Below, one piece after another: positions 23,159 to 33,655 of a stretch of DNA of 64,000 nucleotides. The notes below the pieces were generated by a model that saw nothing but the letters and a program-made list of their open reading frames with translations, did no database searches and was not told the origin of the DNA. The stretch is taken from assembly GCF_000283155.1 (NCBI RefSeq), contig NW_004454239.1:8019983-8083982 (forward strand), read 5' to 3'. Within the stretch, counting starts at the first letter, position 1; each line of letters starts with the position of its first letter. The translations under genes and the position numbers were made by a program. This stretch comes from Ceratotherium simum simum. Its lineage: Eukaryota > Chordata > Mammalia > Perissodactyla > Rhinocerotidae.

Positions 23159-23407
23159 AAATCACGGGGCTGGCCCCCGGGGCATAGTGGTTAAGTGCGT
23201 GTGCTCCACTGCTGGTGGCCCTGGTTTGGATCTGGGCATGCACCAACGCACAGCTTGTCAGGTCATGCTGTGGCGGCATCCCACATAAAGTGGAGGAAGA
23301 TGGGCACGGATGTTAGCCCAGGGTCAGTCTTCCTCAGCAAGAAGAGGAGGATTGGCATGGATGTTGGCTCAGGGCTGATCTTCCTCACACACACACACAC
23401 AAATCAC
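23159..23407 (+). mobile_element. ERE SINE (copy 2) inside the ERV
   Basis: Plus-strand ERE. The head is 'ggggctggcccccggggcatagtggttaagtgcgtgtgctcc' with the B-box area 'ccctggtttggatctggg'. The middle is shorter than in the other copies and the tail is 'ggctcagggctgatcttcctcac' with a (CA)n end. TSD AAATCAC at 23159-23165 and 23401-23407. It is inserted between the protease-like and RNase H-like areas of the ERV, so the SINE is younger than the provirus. Confidence 0.9.
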
Positions 23408-23689
23408 TAGATCAGTAGCTGCATCCTACATAGCAGAGGCTCTGTTCTCTTCTAGGTAAAGACACCATGTCTGGCACAGGAGCTGTGACGGGGCGAAGCT
23501 CGGTTAAGTCTGCTGTGGCTCATCTGCACGGGCTCATCTGCCCGTGGCTCATTGTTGATTTTCAGGTTCCAGACTTGTGATTCAAATAGGGGACATAATG
23601 GGGCTCTCTGCCACTACATCCTTTAAGTCTTTGAGAATAGCACTCATTTCTGCCTTCACCCCCAGGATGGTATTGTTTTTGGTTGTTTG

Positions 23690-24000
23690 AGTCAGGGGTC
23701 AGAGACAATTTTGGGGCCTAGCAGTTGCCCTTTCCTACCATGCTGGCTGCTGAGTATGTCCATCCTGATTATGCATTCAGGGACTGAGGAAGCGGCCACT
23801 TGGTGGGTCTGTGACCTACTGGGCCCCCTGTGGGACAGATCTATCCATGCCTTGCCCTCACGTGCCTCTACTCTAGTGAGGGGAGGGGTGGTTGTGCTGT
23901 GCGTCCCAGGTGTCAGTGTCAGCTCAGATGCCGTGTCCAACAGCGGACCAAAGACACAGTTCCCCTTTCCCAGTGCACCGTCCTGAGGACCGGGGCAGCC
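23690..24000 (-). pseudogene. ERV aspartic protease, active site altered
   Basis: An open minus-strand frame (23692-24129) contains GPLLDTASELTL (Asp codon at 23935-23937) and, 60-70 residues on, VPECIIRMDILSSQ. These match the flap-proximal active-site motif and C-terminal strand of class III ERV proteases. Retroviral proteases use D-T/S-G. Here the Gly is Ala, which would be expected to damage the catalytic loop. The family acts as a homodimer that processes Gag-Pol. No restored form is implied. Confidence 0.7.
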
Positions 24001-24599
24001 GCTGTCACTGTACCTCCTGTGGCATGGCAGGGGTCTCCTCAGTTGGTGGGCCCTGGGTCTCAGATATGACAAGGATTGTGACTGCCCAGTGGTGTGGTTC
24101 ATCTCCGTTTTCTGCTCATTTCCATCCATTCCTGATCATACCTATGTCAGCTGCCCGTATGTGTTGCCCCTAGACGCACGACGGTCTGTGGGACTTTCCA
24201 CACATCCCCATAGGTCACAGTCCCCTGGTCTCCGTCCTGATCTTGCTTTCCCTTGCCTCTGATGACTGAGTGCTGCTCTATGGCCTCTGCTGCCCCAGGA
24301 TCCTTTTGTCCTCAACGACTCTGGAGAGCCCAGCCCCAGGACAAGATCTACCACCAGCACGGCTTACAGAAGACAGCCGCCTCTGAGCTTCTCCATGATG
24401 CCCATGCCTCCCTGCCCACCACACCCCCAGCTCCTTCCCAGCTCCTTAGTGAGGGGAGTTTCCTGTGGATTCTCTCAAGGAACATAGTCATGTAGTGAGA
24501 ACTCAGATCTTACATAATAGATCCAGTCTAACACTCCCACTTCTCTGAGATCAAAAGACCTGAATCCCATCTCACACTCTAACAAGGCTGCTCTCATAT

Positions 24600-25340
24600 T
24601 TCCATATTTTATTTTAGGTGAGACATTTTTTCCAAGATTCTATGAGCCATTCCAGAAGTTATTAGGACTGGCTCCCAGAACCTGACAAAGTGTTAAATCT
24701 CTTCTCCTGCCTTATGTTCTGTGTCCCTTCCCCACCCACCGTTGGTTCAGCACCACTAAGATCCACTTCCAGGCAAGCTCTCCTGGTTCCCATGGGTTCG
24801 TATTGCCAGGTCCTTCAGCTCCCTTGGTGAATAATCCTTCTCTTCCCTCAGCAGGGCCAGCACTTCTCAAGTTGGGCCCTACTGACACTCGACACTGGTC
24901 ATTGTCCTAGTGGCCAGTAGGGGAGGTGGGGGCAGGTCTTGAGGAGGGAAGATGTTATCTTGCAAGAGATTTGTCGGCATGGAGGCTTCTGAATAGATTT
25001 CAGGCAGGGGGTCTGCTGTCTTCTAGAAAGGAATGGCGGACCACTCTGTAGGCAGAGGGTTCAAGGGAGTCTGGGGGTTCAGTGTTCCGTGTCCACACAG
25101 ATGCCCCTGTCTTGAGTCTCAGGTCCCAAGGTCTTGATTTTGGCTCTCTGAAGTTTTGCCGCTCCTACGGCAGGTCTCATCTTAAGCGTGGTCTGCTCTC
25201 CGGCTGCAGGAGGGATGATCTGTTCAAACATCGCCACGGAAGCCTCCTGACTCTCACACCACAGCTTCAGCTGGTAACTAATTGGCTGACCTGAGTCTGT
25301 CATGTCTTTCTTCAGTGCATCAATAGCGTTTGACAACAGC
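24600..25340 (-). pseudogene. ERV gag-like region, broken
   Basis: A minus-strand frame from an ATG at 25336 (MSNAIDALKKDM...) gives 85 charged residues and then stops. Farther on, another frame reads DYSPRELKDLAIRTHGNQES (about 24790-24850), resembling the capsid-region wording of class III ERV gag. Position upstream of protease supports gag. Zinc knuckles were not recognised. Confidence 0.5.
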
Positions 25341-25400
25341 CCACCAGTTCTACAGAACTTTAACTGCTACTTCCTCCATATAGCTCAGCTGCTAGACGTG

Positions 25401-25634
25401 TCAATCACCTAGGGCCTCCCCTTCCCCCTCACCGCAGTTGGTTGCGCTCTTCCCTAGCCACCCTGCACGAGTTAGGGGCACAGCTCCCGCCTGCAGGCTC
25501 ACACAGTGGCTCTCAGCTGTGCCCCCACCTCACATGGGACACTCTGAGGCCCCACCAGCCCTCACAAGGTGAGCCCCAAGGCTTCAGCCCCTGGAGCTCT
25601 GCCACCTTGTGTTTGTGTGTGGCAGTTGATTGCT
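25401..25634. other. Unassigned, upstream of ERV gag
   Basis: GC-rich sequence on the 5' side of the gag-like region (minus strand). It could contain leader or LTR remnants, but I see no clear primer-binding site or TG...CA ends. Confidence 0.3.
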
Positions 25635-25946
25635 ACTGTGTGTTTATTTTTTATTGAGGTAACATTGGTTTATAACATTATATAAATTTCAGGTGTACAT
25701 CATTATATTTAGATTTCTGTGTAGATTACATCATGTTCACCACCCAAAGACTAATTATCATCCATCACTGTACACATGTGCCTAATCACGCCTTTCACCC
25801 TCCTCCCTTCCCCCTTCGCCTCTGGTAACCACCAATCTAGTCTCTGTGTCTGTGTGTTTGTTTGTGGGGTGGTGGTGGTGTTATCTTCCCCTTATGGGTG
25901 AGATCACATGGTATTTGACTTCCTCTGTCTGACCCACTGTGTGTTT
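25635..25946 (-). mobile_element. L1 3' end fragment with 11-bp TSD
   Basis: About 290 bp of L1 3' UTR on the minus strand: a T-rich start ('tttattttttattgaggtaacattgg'), then 'tttataacattatataaatttcaggtgtacatcattat' and 'cgcctctggtaaccacc'. It is flanked by a perfect ACTGTGTGTTT at 25635-25645 and 25936-25946. Same 3' end type as 13558-13943. The right TSD copy also serves as the left TSD copy of the adjoining ERE. Confidence 0.88.
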
Positions 25947-26262
25947 CTTTTTTTATTGTGTGAGGAAGATCAGCTCTGAGCTAATATCCACGCTAATCCT
26001 CCTCTTTTTGCTGAGGAAGACCAGCTCTGAGCTAACATCTATTGCCAATCCTCCTCCTTTCCCCTCCCCCCACAAAGCCCCAGTAGATAGTTGAATGTCA
26101 TAGTTGCAAATCCTTCTAGTTGCTGTTTGTGGGATGCGGCCTCAGCATGGCCAGAGAAGCAGTGCGTCGGTGCACGCCCAGGATCCGAACCTGGGCCGCC
26201 AGTAATGGAGCGCGCGCACTTAACCGCTAAACCACGGGGCTGGCCCACCGCTGTGTGTTTCT
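25934..26262 (-). mobile_element. ERE SINE (copy 3) with TSD shared with L1
   Basis: Minus-strand full-length ERE. It has a T-rich tail at 25947-25957, 'gtgaggaagatcagctctgagc', 'cagtagatagttgaatgtcatag' and a head ending 'aaaccacggggctggccc'. Flanks are CCACTGTGTGTTTCT (25934-25948) and CCGCTGTGTGTTTCT (26248-26262). The left flank is also the right TSD of the preceding L1. Confidence 0.93.
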
Positions 26263-26545
26263 AATGCATCTCTCATCATTGCAATGTTTTTCTTGTTTTG
26301 AAGACAGCTATATATTTTACAGTTTTTTGAATTATATTTTACCCATCATAACAGGGTGTGTTTGAAGTGGGGCAGCCTCCAAACAGGAGTTTACAACCCA
26401 GTCCTGAGTGGAGTCCCAGCCAGTCTTTTTCTATGTTTATATTTTTACATAGTTGATGTTTCTTAGTACATAAATCTTAATTGTGCCTTTCCGGTATGTG
26501 GCTTCATCATTATTACGGGTGGTTGATTTATTATAACATTTTTCC
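26263..26545. other. Unassigned AT-rich sequence
   Basis: AT-rich, no coding frame and no repeat recognised. Confidence 0.35.
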
Positions 26546-26547
26546 GA

Positions 26548-26770
26548 GAGCCTGCTATGTACCAGGCACTGTGCTGTGCATTTACAAAGATTATTCCATT
26601 TACTCCTTACCACATATAATCCTCACTTTATTTTCTAGACGACAAGATGGAGGCCCAGAAGGTAAGGCAGAAAATAGCAGACAGGGAGTGAAAGCGCAGG
26701 ATGAGACCCGGGCTCTGCGACTCAGGGCTGGCGCTCTTCCCACTGCCCCCTCGTGCACTCACTCGCTCCC
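26548..26770 (-). repeat. MIR SINE
   Basis: Antisense MIR in order: 'ctgctatgtaccaggcactgtgctgtgc', 'tccatttactccttaccacatataatcctcac', 'cgacaagatggaggcccagaagg', then a degenerate 5' end with 'gagacccgggctctgcgactcag' and 'cgctcttcccactg'. Confidence 0.85.
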
Positions 26771-27274
26771 TCCAATGTTGAGTGTGCCGGGCTCGGGGCC
26801 TAGTGCTTCACTGCCCGGAGAGTGGGGTCCTTGAGTCCCTGAGAACGCCTGGGCCCCGTAGATCTGCAGACGGGTCACGAGCTCCCCTTCCCACTAGGGA
26901 CACTTGTGCAAATTAACTCAGCGTGTCCTCCCTGGAGCCTGGGACCGCTGTGGTGGAGTTCAGGACAGTGTTTGCATTGAGTCAGAACAAGGTCTGTATT
27001 TGATCTTCAGCAAATATTGACTGAGGTCCCACGGAGAGCTCTCAGAGCTAAATTAGAGGGCTACATCACTAATGATGGGCTTTGTGTACACCATTTCCCA
27101 AGCGAGACTCATGGAGGTTTACCTGGAGCTGATGCCACGGAGCGCCTGGCACAGCCACGGGGCTTCTCACTGTGGGAGCGCGGAGCTTTCCTGCAACCTT
27201 CTGGCAACAGCGTGCTTGCCCGGCGCCTCACCTGCTTAGCTGGGGGTGGGGCAGGCTCGGAGCACCCCTCTGTG
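26771..27274. other. Unassigned sequence
   Basis: Unique-looking, GC-rich in the second half. No repeat or gene recognised. Confidence 0.35.
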
Positions 27275-27360
27275 TCACTCACAGAGGGACACTGAGGCTC
27301 CGCGGTGATTCGGGGTCTACCCAGAGTCACCGAGCTGGGCGCTGCCAGGCCGACCTTGCT
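27275..27360 (-). repeat. MIR SINE fragment
   Basis: Antisense MIR core: 'cagagggacactgaggctccgcgg', 'acccagagtcaccgagctgggcgctgccaggccg'. Degenerate. Confidence 0.5.
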
Positions 27361-27995
27361 TCCACATCACCATCTCCTGGTGGTGGCTGTTCCGACTGTG
27401 TTGAGCAGACAGCTTGAGTATGCGAGGATTCTCGGCTGGGGCCAGCCTGTCTTCAGGGAGGGGATGGGCGCTGGGCCTTGCTCTGGGGTGGGCCAGGGCA
27501 ACATCGGGGCCGCAACTAGAGATGCAGAGCCCCCAGACCTGTGTTGGGAGCAGGATGAGAGGAGGGCCGTCAGGGCCCAGTGTGGGGGCCGGTCAGCTTT
27601 AGGGAGGATTGGAAATATGATTCCATCTTGAGCTTCTAAGTAGAGAGCGAGGCCGAGGCAGGTTTTGAGCTTAACTGACGTGTGGTCTTTATAATCAAGT
27701 AAAGAGAGGAAAGAAGAATCCTCAGGCGAATGCAGCCTTTCCCTTTGAGCAGGTGGGAGGGGGTTGGTTTTGCTGATGTCCAGATACTCAGGCCTCAGGA
27801 GGCTGGGATAACCCTGGGGACCCAGGGACCCCAGCTCCACTCACGGTCCAGGGGGGAGCCTCGGAGGCTTGTCCAGAGATGGCTTTGCTGAAGGACGTCC
27901 TGGCCCAGCCCCAGTGGGAAGGCCTGGACTGAGCCCTGACCACTCCAGGGCCAGTCCTAGTACAGCAGGCACACTGCAGAGTGTGGCACGGCGAG
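27361..27995. other. Unassigned GC-rich sequence
   Basis: The 157-codon minus frame at 27367-27840 has no recognisable domain. No repeat named. Confidence 0.35.
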
Positions 27996-27999
27996 GCAG

Positions 28000-28200
28000 T
28001 GGGCTGAATGCATTTTCAAATCAGACAGGCCTGGCCATAAACCTACTTCTGCCACTTCCTAGCTCTGTGACTTCGGGTGAGTTCCTTAACTTCTCTGAGT
28101 CTCAATCTCCTCAACAGTGATGGTGTCAAGGTATAACTGCAAGGATTAACTGAGATAGTACATGTGGAATTCTCAGCCTCGCGTCCGACACAGGGGAAGT
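28000..28200 (+). repeat. MIR SINE, fairly complete
   Basis: Sense MIR: 'tttcaaatcagacaggcctggccataaacc', 'ctgccacttcctagctctgtgacttcgggtgagttccttaac', 'tctgagtctcaatctcctcaacagtgatgg', 'gcaaggattaactgagatag'. The order is complete from head to 3' half. Confidence 0.9.
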
Positions 28201-30898
28201 GCCCCATCACTGCCAGTGGTTGGTGTCATTGTGTTCACTCGTGGGCTCCTCGAGGTTTTTGTATCGTGGCACAGCTATCACATCTCCCTCTTATTTGCCT
28301 GAGAGGGGCATTGTCTCTGTGGATCCTGCCATCTCCTTGCTGAGGACAGCTGGGGAGAGAACGTCTCTTAAAACTGTCCCTGGGGGAATCTCCACTGGTT
28401 TGGCCAATTTCCCTCCCACCATCAGGAAGCAAAGCTCTCTGAGTAAGCACCTACCCCGCGGGTGAGCTGACTGCATGTATGATTTGTGGAGGCCATTTTT
28501 TCTTATTAGTTGGCCTTATAAGATGCTTAAAGGGGGTACGTGCTGGCAAGTGTTGGTGAGTCATTGACCAGTGGCTGTGTTCTTGTGCCCCGCAATGCCT
28601 TGTGCCTATGTCTGTGTGTAGTGATGACCAAGGCATTTTGAAGATCACAGGGGGCAGACATGGTGGGGGAAGTGTGCTTGGGTCAAGCACATTCCCCCAG
28701 GGGTCATCTGTGGCAAGCTTCAAAAACAAGGGCTCTGAAGCTGGAGACGCCGGGTGACAGAGGACATCGCCAGCAGCTGGTCAGTACTCTGTGACTATGT
28801 CTAACAAGCCAGCTTACCTGGGGCTTGACTCTGACACCAAGAGATGGCACATTTCAGCATGGATCCCTGGCGCTAAGTCAGATAATGGGCCATCCCGTGA
28901 CTAAGTGGAAGACACTAGGTCAGATCCCATTTCCTGTACTAAGATTCCCTCAAGAAGCTGACTTGGACCTTGGCAATGACCCTGTGTCCAGGATTGAGTC
29001 ATAACACACCTGCCTATGCACTGCAGCCACGGGTTGCTGTGTCAGAGATCTGGCAGAACTGGGGGACTTCTGCCATAAGAGTTATTGTACCTCTGGACCA
29101 AGAGGTGAGGGGGGGTCTCCATGTTGCCCTGTCTGCCCCGGCGTCTCTGTGTTGCCCAGCCCAACATTAGCAGGCTTCTATTTGGAGATCCTGGGTGTTG
29201 GAGGGTTGGAGGGAAGGGGTCAGGTGTGCCTGCCGAGGAAGCAGCCCAAGAGTCCCAGGGAGCTCTGTGGAATCTTCTTTAGGTGCCCAGGGGAGACCAG
29301 AAGCTTAGAGACTCGAGTCCAGTGGCAGTCCAGTGTCCATAGGTACACCCGGTTCCCAGTGACATCCGGACTGGCACCTGAAGGTTGGTACTGGGCTGTC
29401 TTTAGTTGGGTGTTCCCCTGAAAGAGTACCTGTAGTGTCTCAGGAGGTGGTCCTCACGCATGGTCCTGATCAAACCTTCTGGGCTCCAGGACAGGACCTG
29501 ATCACGTCCCATCTTCGGTCACCTAACACGGGGGATTCTGACACACCAGCTGAGGTGGAAGCAGCGCCCCAGAGCATGAAGGCCGGGGAGCATCAGCTAT
29601 ACCATAAATATATCTACCCTCAGCCACCCCCTTCACCTGAGGCCTGAGGCTGAGAAAGGGCCAGAGAATGAGCGAGAGAGCATGTGAGAGAGACGCAGGG
29701 AACAGCCTGGAAGCTTCTGAGGTCTACCTGCCTATCTTTGGGACCCTGTGCAGTGAGGGGCTCTGCTCTGTCTGTCATCCCTCTGGGCCAAGCCTGGGTC
29801 CTCACGGCCTCTTCCTTCCAAGGTCAGCCGCTCCTGCAGTCCACTCCTTGGAGCCTGAGGGAGGGGCGCTATCAACAGAGAAGGAGCCTTGGACTGCGGG
29901 GTGTACCAGCTGCTGTTTTCAGAGTGCAGCTTCAGAACTGTGTTCAGCTGAGCCAAAGCAGGCTGGGAAGAGATCAGACAAACAGGACAACTTCTCACGG
30001 CTGTGGATTCGAAGTCCCGAGGCTTCTTGAGAAGAGAAATGCTGTCCCTTAGGCAGGGGAACTGCTCTGCCAATCCACACCCCTCTCCAGCCCCCTGTCA
30101 ACTAAGGGAGCGATTCCATGTTTTGCAAAAAGAATTCTTCAGTTCTGCTCACAAGCATTTGTTGAAAACGGGAGTTGCTCCATAATGCTTGTTTAATTGA
30201 AATGGAATGAATGAGTGACTCTGGGGTAGTTGAGGACGTGTCATTCACCCATTCACTCCACAAGCATAGACCTACGAGCCCCACTTCAGAGCAGCCCAGG
30301 CCCCTGTGCTGCGGGTGGGCCACGGCACGGTTCTCTGACCCGTTCCCCAGGCCTTGGGCAGCTGCCTCGCAGGGGCTGGCAGAGTAATTGAGGCGCCCTC
30401 TGAGTCTAAAGGGCGTACACGTGTTTTCTCTATTGCTCCTTCCTGGGGGTGATGCTGTTTTATTATATGGGGTAAGCTCCCTGGCTGAAATTGCTGCCAG
30501 CAGTTGGCTAGAACCATCAGCAAAACAGAGTCAGCACAAACGAGGACAGAGCCACTGCCTGGGACAGGAGGGGACAGAAGTGTCTGGGAGGAGGATGGCC
30601 TGGCAGCGGGGAGCCGCAGGGTGGGAGGGGCCGGAGCCATCACTCATTCTTAGGGTACACCAGTGATAAGCCCTGGGGGGCAGGGTCGGGCTTCGGGACA
30701 TGGCTGCTGGGGCTGGGTACTTGGTACTTCCCCGGGCTGTCCTAAACCTCCACGGGGACTGCAGGACGGACGCGAGCAGACTGGTTGGAGGCTCCTGAAG
30801 GAAGAGCTGGTCCCTTGTGGAGAGAGCAGGTGGATGTTCGGAGCTGGGAGGCCATGTGGGGCCTTGGTCCACTTGTCATCTAATAAATAAAATTGTCT
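28201..30898. other. Long unassigned stretch
   Basis: About 2.7 kb without a repeat I can name or a recognisable coding frame. Compositionally mixed. Parts of 28500-29900 have the patchy look of an old retroelement interior, but translations gave no motif I could trust. At 30210-30300 'tcattcacccattcactccacaagc' may be an L2 3' end on the minus strand. Open frames up to 123 codons are unremarkable. Confidence 0.35.
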
Positions 30899-31075
30899 AC
30901 TATTTATTGAGCACCGACTGTATGCTAGGCTAAGCATGTCACCTGCATTTTCTCATTTTATTCTTCCAGTGATGCTGTGAAGTAAATACTGCCACTAACC
31001 CCGTCTTATAGATGAGGAAACTGAGGCATATGGATGTTCAGGAGAGGTAAGGCCAGAGGCCTTCACTTCACACCT
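30899..31075 (-). repeat. MIR SINE
   Basis: Antisense MIR: 'ctatttattgagcaccgactgtatgctaggc', 'attttctcattttattcttccagtgatgc', 'ccgtcttatagatgaggaaactgaggc'. Well preserved. Confidence 0.88.
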
Positions 31076-31577
31076 GCTGGCGCCTCAAACTGTGCGCAGA
31101 ACCTGGACAGTCCGCTGTCTTGAGGAGCCTCTGCTGCCTTTGAGCCACACACAGTGGAGCGGGCAGGGTGGGGCAGGCTGGACACAGACCTCCAGGACAC
31201 TGGAAGGTTCAGATCATGTGCTTCAGAGCCCTGGTGTGGGCACGGACTGTCAGCACCCCCCACCAACCTTCCGCCAGTTCTCAGACTTGTCCAGACTGCT
31301 GCTTGGCCCCGTGCCTCGCCCCATCCTGCACCCAGCGGGGTTCTCAAAGCAGACGTGAGCAGGGCGGCAGACGCCAGGGGCCTGGTTAGAAGCCCTCCTG
31401 ACCAGAATCCCCAGGGGTGCAGCCAAGGAGTCAACCATTTCAACAAACCCCTCAGGCGACTGCTTTGCCTGCGGAAGTTTGGGAACTGGTGTCCAGGCAC
31501 AGCTGGTGTGATCTGCTCACAGGAGGACCCAGTCAGCGCTCGCTGATGGAATGACTTCAGGTCACATCTCGGGGAGG
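31076..31577. other. Unassigned GC-rich sequence
   Basis: Overlapping open frames on both strands (to 145 codons) with no domain. No repeat named. Confidence 0.35.
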
Positions 31578-32890
31578 CAAAGATTCCTTAACAAGACCAC
31601 AAAAAGCCCTAGCCATTAAAAGAAAAGATCGATAAATTAAACTTCATTAAAATTAGGAACTTCTGTTCATTAAAGGACACCTTAAAGAAGTGAAAAGGCA
31701 AGCCACAGACTGGCAGGAGATACTCACAATACATATATTTGACAGAGGACTTGCTATCCAGAATATATAGAATGCCTATAAACCATGGAAAAGAGAGACA
31801 ATTCAATAAGAAAATGGGTAGAGCCAGCCCTGATGGTCTAGTGGCTAAAGTTCGGTGTGCCCCACTGTTGCAGCCTGGGTTTGGTTGCCGGGCATGGAAC
31901 CACATCCCGCGTCTGTCAGTAGCCATGCTATGGTGGCAGCTCATGTAGAAAAACTAGAAGGACTTACAGCTAGAATATACAACTAGGTACTGGGGCTCGG
32001 AGAGGGCGATAAAAAAGAGAGGAAGATTGGCAACAGATGTTAGCTCAGGGTGAATCTTTCTCAGCAGGGGGAAAAAAAAAAAGAACGAGCAAAAGATTTG
32101 AAGAAGCACTTTACAAAGGAAGATATACTAATGGCCACTAAGTACATAAAAAGATGCTCAGCATCATTAGTCATCAGCCATCAGAGAAATGCAAAATAAG
32201 ATCACAATGAGATGTCACTTCACACCCACCAGAATGGCTAAAATTAAAAAGACTGACAATACCAGATATTGGTGATGATGTGGAGCAGCTGGGACTCTCA
32301 CACATTGCAAGTGCAAATGCAAAGTGGTGCAACCATTCTGGAAAACTGTTAGGCATTTCTTCTGAAAGCTGAACATATGCGTACCTTCTGACCCATCATT
32401 TGCACCGCTGGGTATATACCAAGGAATGTGAATGATGATGTGCACCAAAAGTCAGGAACAAGAATGTTTGCAGAAGCTTTCTTCACAGTAGCCCCAAACT
32501 GGAAGACCCCCCAGATGCTTATCAAGAGGTGAATGGATGAGCACGTCGAGCACAACCACACAATGAGATACTACTCAGCAAGGAAGCAGAACAACCACCA
32601 TGGCTACGTGCATCAGCACAGATGAGTCTCGAAACAGGATGCTGGGCAGAAAAAGCCATTAAATGCAGTTCAAAAACTAATCGACGGTGATAGAAGTTAG
32701 ATTAGTAGTTACCTTGGCAGCGTCTCAGTGACTGGAGGGGGCAGGATGGAACCTTCCAGGTGCTGGAAACATTCTCCACCTTGATCTGGGTGGTGGTGGC
32801 ACGGTGCATACATAGGTCACAATTAATTGAGCTGGACACTTGAGATACTTTGCTGGGTGTATGTAGTACCTTGAAAAAGTTAACAAAAAT
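31578..32890 (+). mobile_element. L1M ORF2 3' end and 3' UTR
   Basis: Plus-strand old L1. ORF2-end wording appears in order: 'ataaattaaacttcattaaaattagg', 'ggacttgctatccagaatatatag', 'gaagatatactaatggccactaagtac', 'gcaaaataagatcacaatgagatgtcac', 'accattctggaaaactg' and 'gaatggatgagcacg'. The 3' UTR follows to about 32890. An ERE splits it at about 31810-32085. Multiple frameshifts, dead. Confidence 0.9.
31808..32085 (+). mobile_element. Older ERE-type SINE nested in L1M
   Basis: Plus-strand tRNA-derived SINE: 'gagccagccctgatggtctagtggctaaagttcggtg', 'ctgggtttggttgccgggc', 'gtagccatgctatggtggcagctc', 'agaggaagattggcaacagatgttagctcaggg', then an A-rich tail. The TSD is only weakly visible (aagaaaatgggta left, aagaacgagca right). 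More diverged than the other EREs, so probably an older subfamily. Confidence 0.85.
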
Positions 32891-33537
32891 TTCTAGTCAA
32901 AGACATGGTCCTGTGGCCTCTCCCACACAGAATAGGGGTCACCCTGCACCCCTGTGGACGTCCCCAGCCCCACTCAGAGCCCCTGGAGCTGTCTTTTGAG
33001 ACCCCGGGAGCATGCCAGGTAGCCCCTTCCCCATTCTCCCGCAGAGCCCCTGGGAACCCCTCTCTCCAGCCTCAATTTCAGCTACTGGTCTGGCAGAGTG
33101 GTTCATGGCACCAGGTCCTGGGGTGACGAGAGAACTCTGTCCCAAACCACTGTCCTAGCGGCTCTAGAAACTGGGGAGCTCCTGCCAGAGGCCTGTCTGT
33201 GGCTGGGTTGATGCTGGGCACAGTCTGCCAGGCTCTGCCCCTCGTCATGCTATTCAGAGGGGGCCAGGGCCCTGGCGTGTGTCCCTCCTCTCCTTTAGAC
33301 CAGGGGAGTCCAGGCCTCGAGTCGCAGCATGGCCTTCCAGGGTGGCCTTCCACTCCTACCCGCTGGGCAGCACGCAGCGGTGAGGGCACTTGGCCAGGTA
33401 CCTGAGCCCCTCAGGCCCACAGGCCATTCACTTCCGGGCGGCAGGGAGTCCGCACACAGTCTGGCTCATCTCGATGTGGCCCCTCTGTGAACTTCCTCTG
33501 ACCTCAACTTATTGAACTCCCTGGGGAGCAGTCAGGA
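32891..33537. other. Unassigned GC-rich sequence
   Basis: No recognisable gene or repeat. Confidence 0.35.
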
Positions 33538-33655
33538 TAGGAACAAGTGCCCCATTTTCAGGCAAGGACACTGAGGCCCAGAGAGGTGACGGCCCGAGGT
33601 CGTACAGCTGCTTCGTGGCAGAGATGGGACGAGGGCATGGTTCCCAATCCCAGGT
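33538..33655 (-). repeat. MIR SINE fragment
   Basis: Antisense MIR: 'ccattttcaggcaaggacactgaggcccagagagg', 'cgtacagctgcttcgtggcagag', 'catggttcccaatcccag'. Confidence 0.78.

Larger units (their letters stand above)
20860..25400 (-). mobile_element. Class III (ERV-L/S-like) provirus interior, decayed
   Basis: Read on the minus strand, a retroviral gene order appears across about 4.5 kb. Gag-like sequence lies at about 24600-25340, an aspartic protease at about 23690-24000 and a reverse-transcriptase area at about 22450-23680, which is poorly readable. RNase H is at about 21960-22260, integrase at about 21500-21960 and a dUTPase-like tail at about 20900-21480. Many stops and frameshifts interrupt every domain. 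An ERE SINE is inserted at 23166-23400. No env was recognised, which fits class III elements. LTRs are not securely located. The downstream L1-ERE pair at 25.6-26.3 kb lies just beyond the 5' side. Confidence 0.75.

Noticed and set aside
24853..24960. Possible MER20-like DNA transposon ('cagcacttctcaagttgggccctactgac')
   Set aside because: The stretch is better explained as part of the ERV gag-like region on the minus strand, where the same bases follow the DYSPRELKDLA reading.
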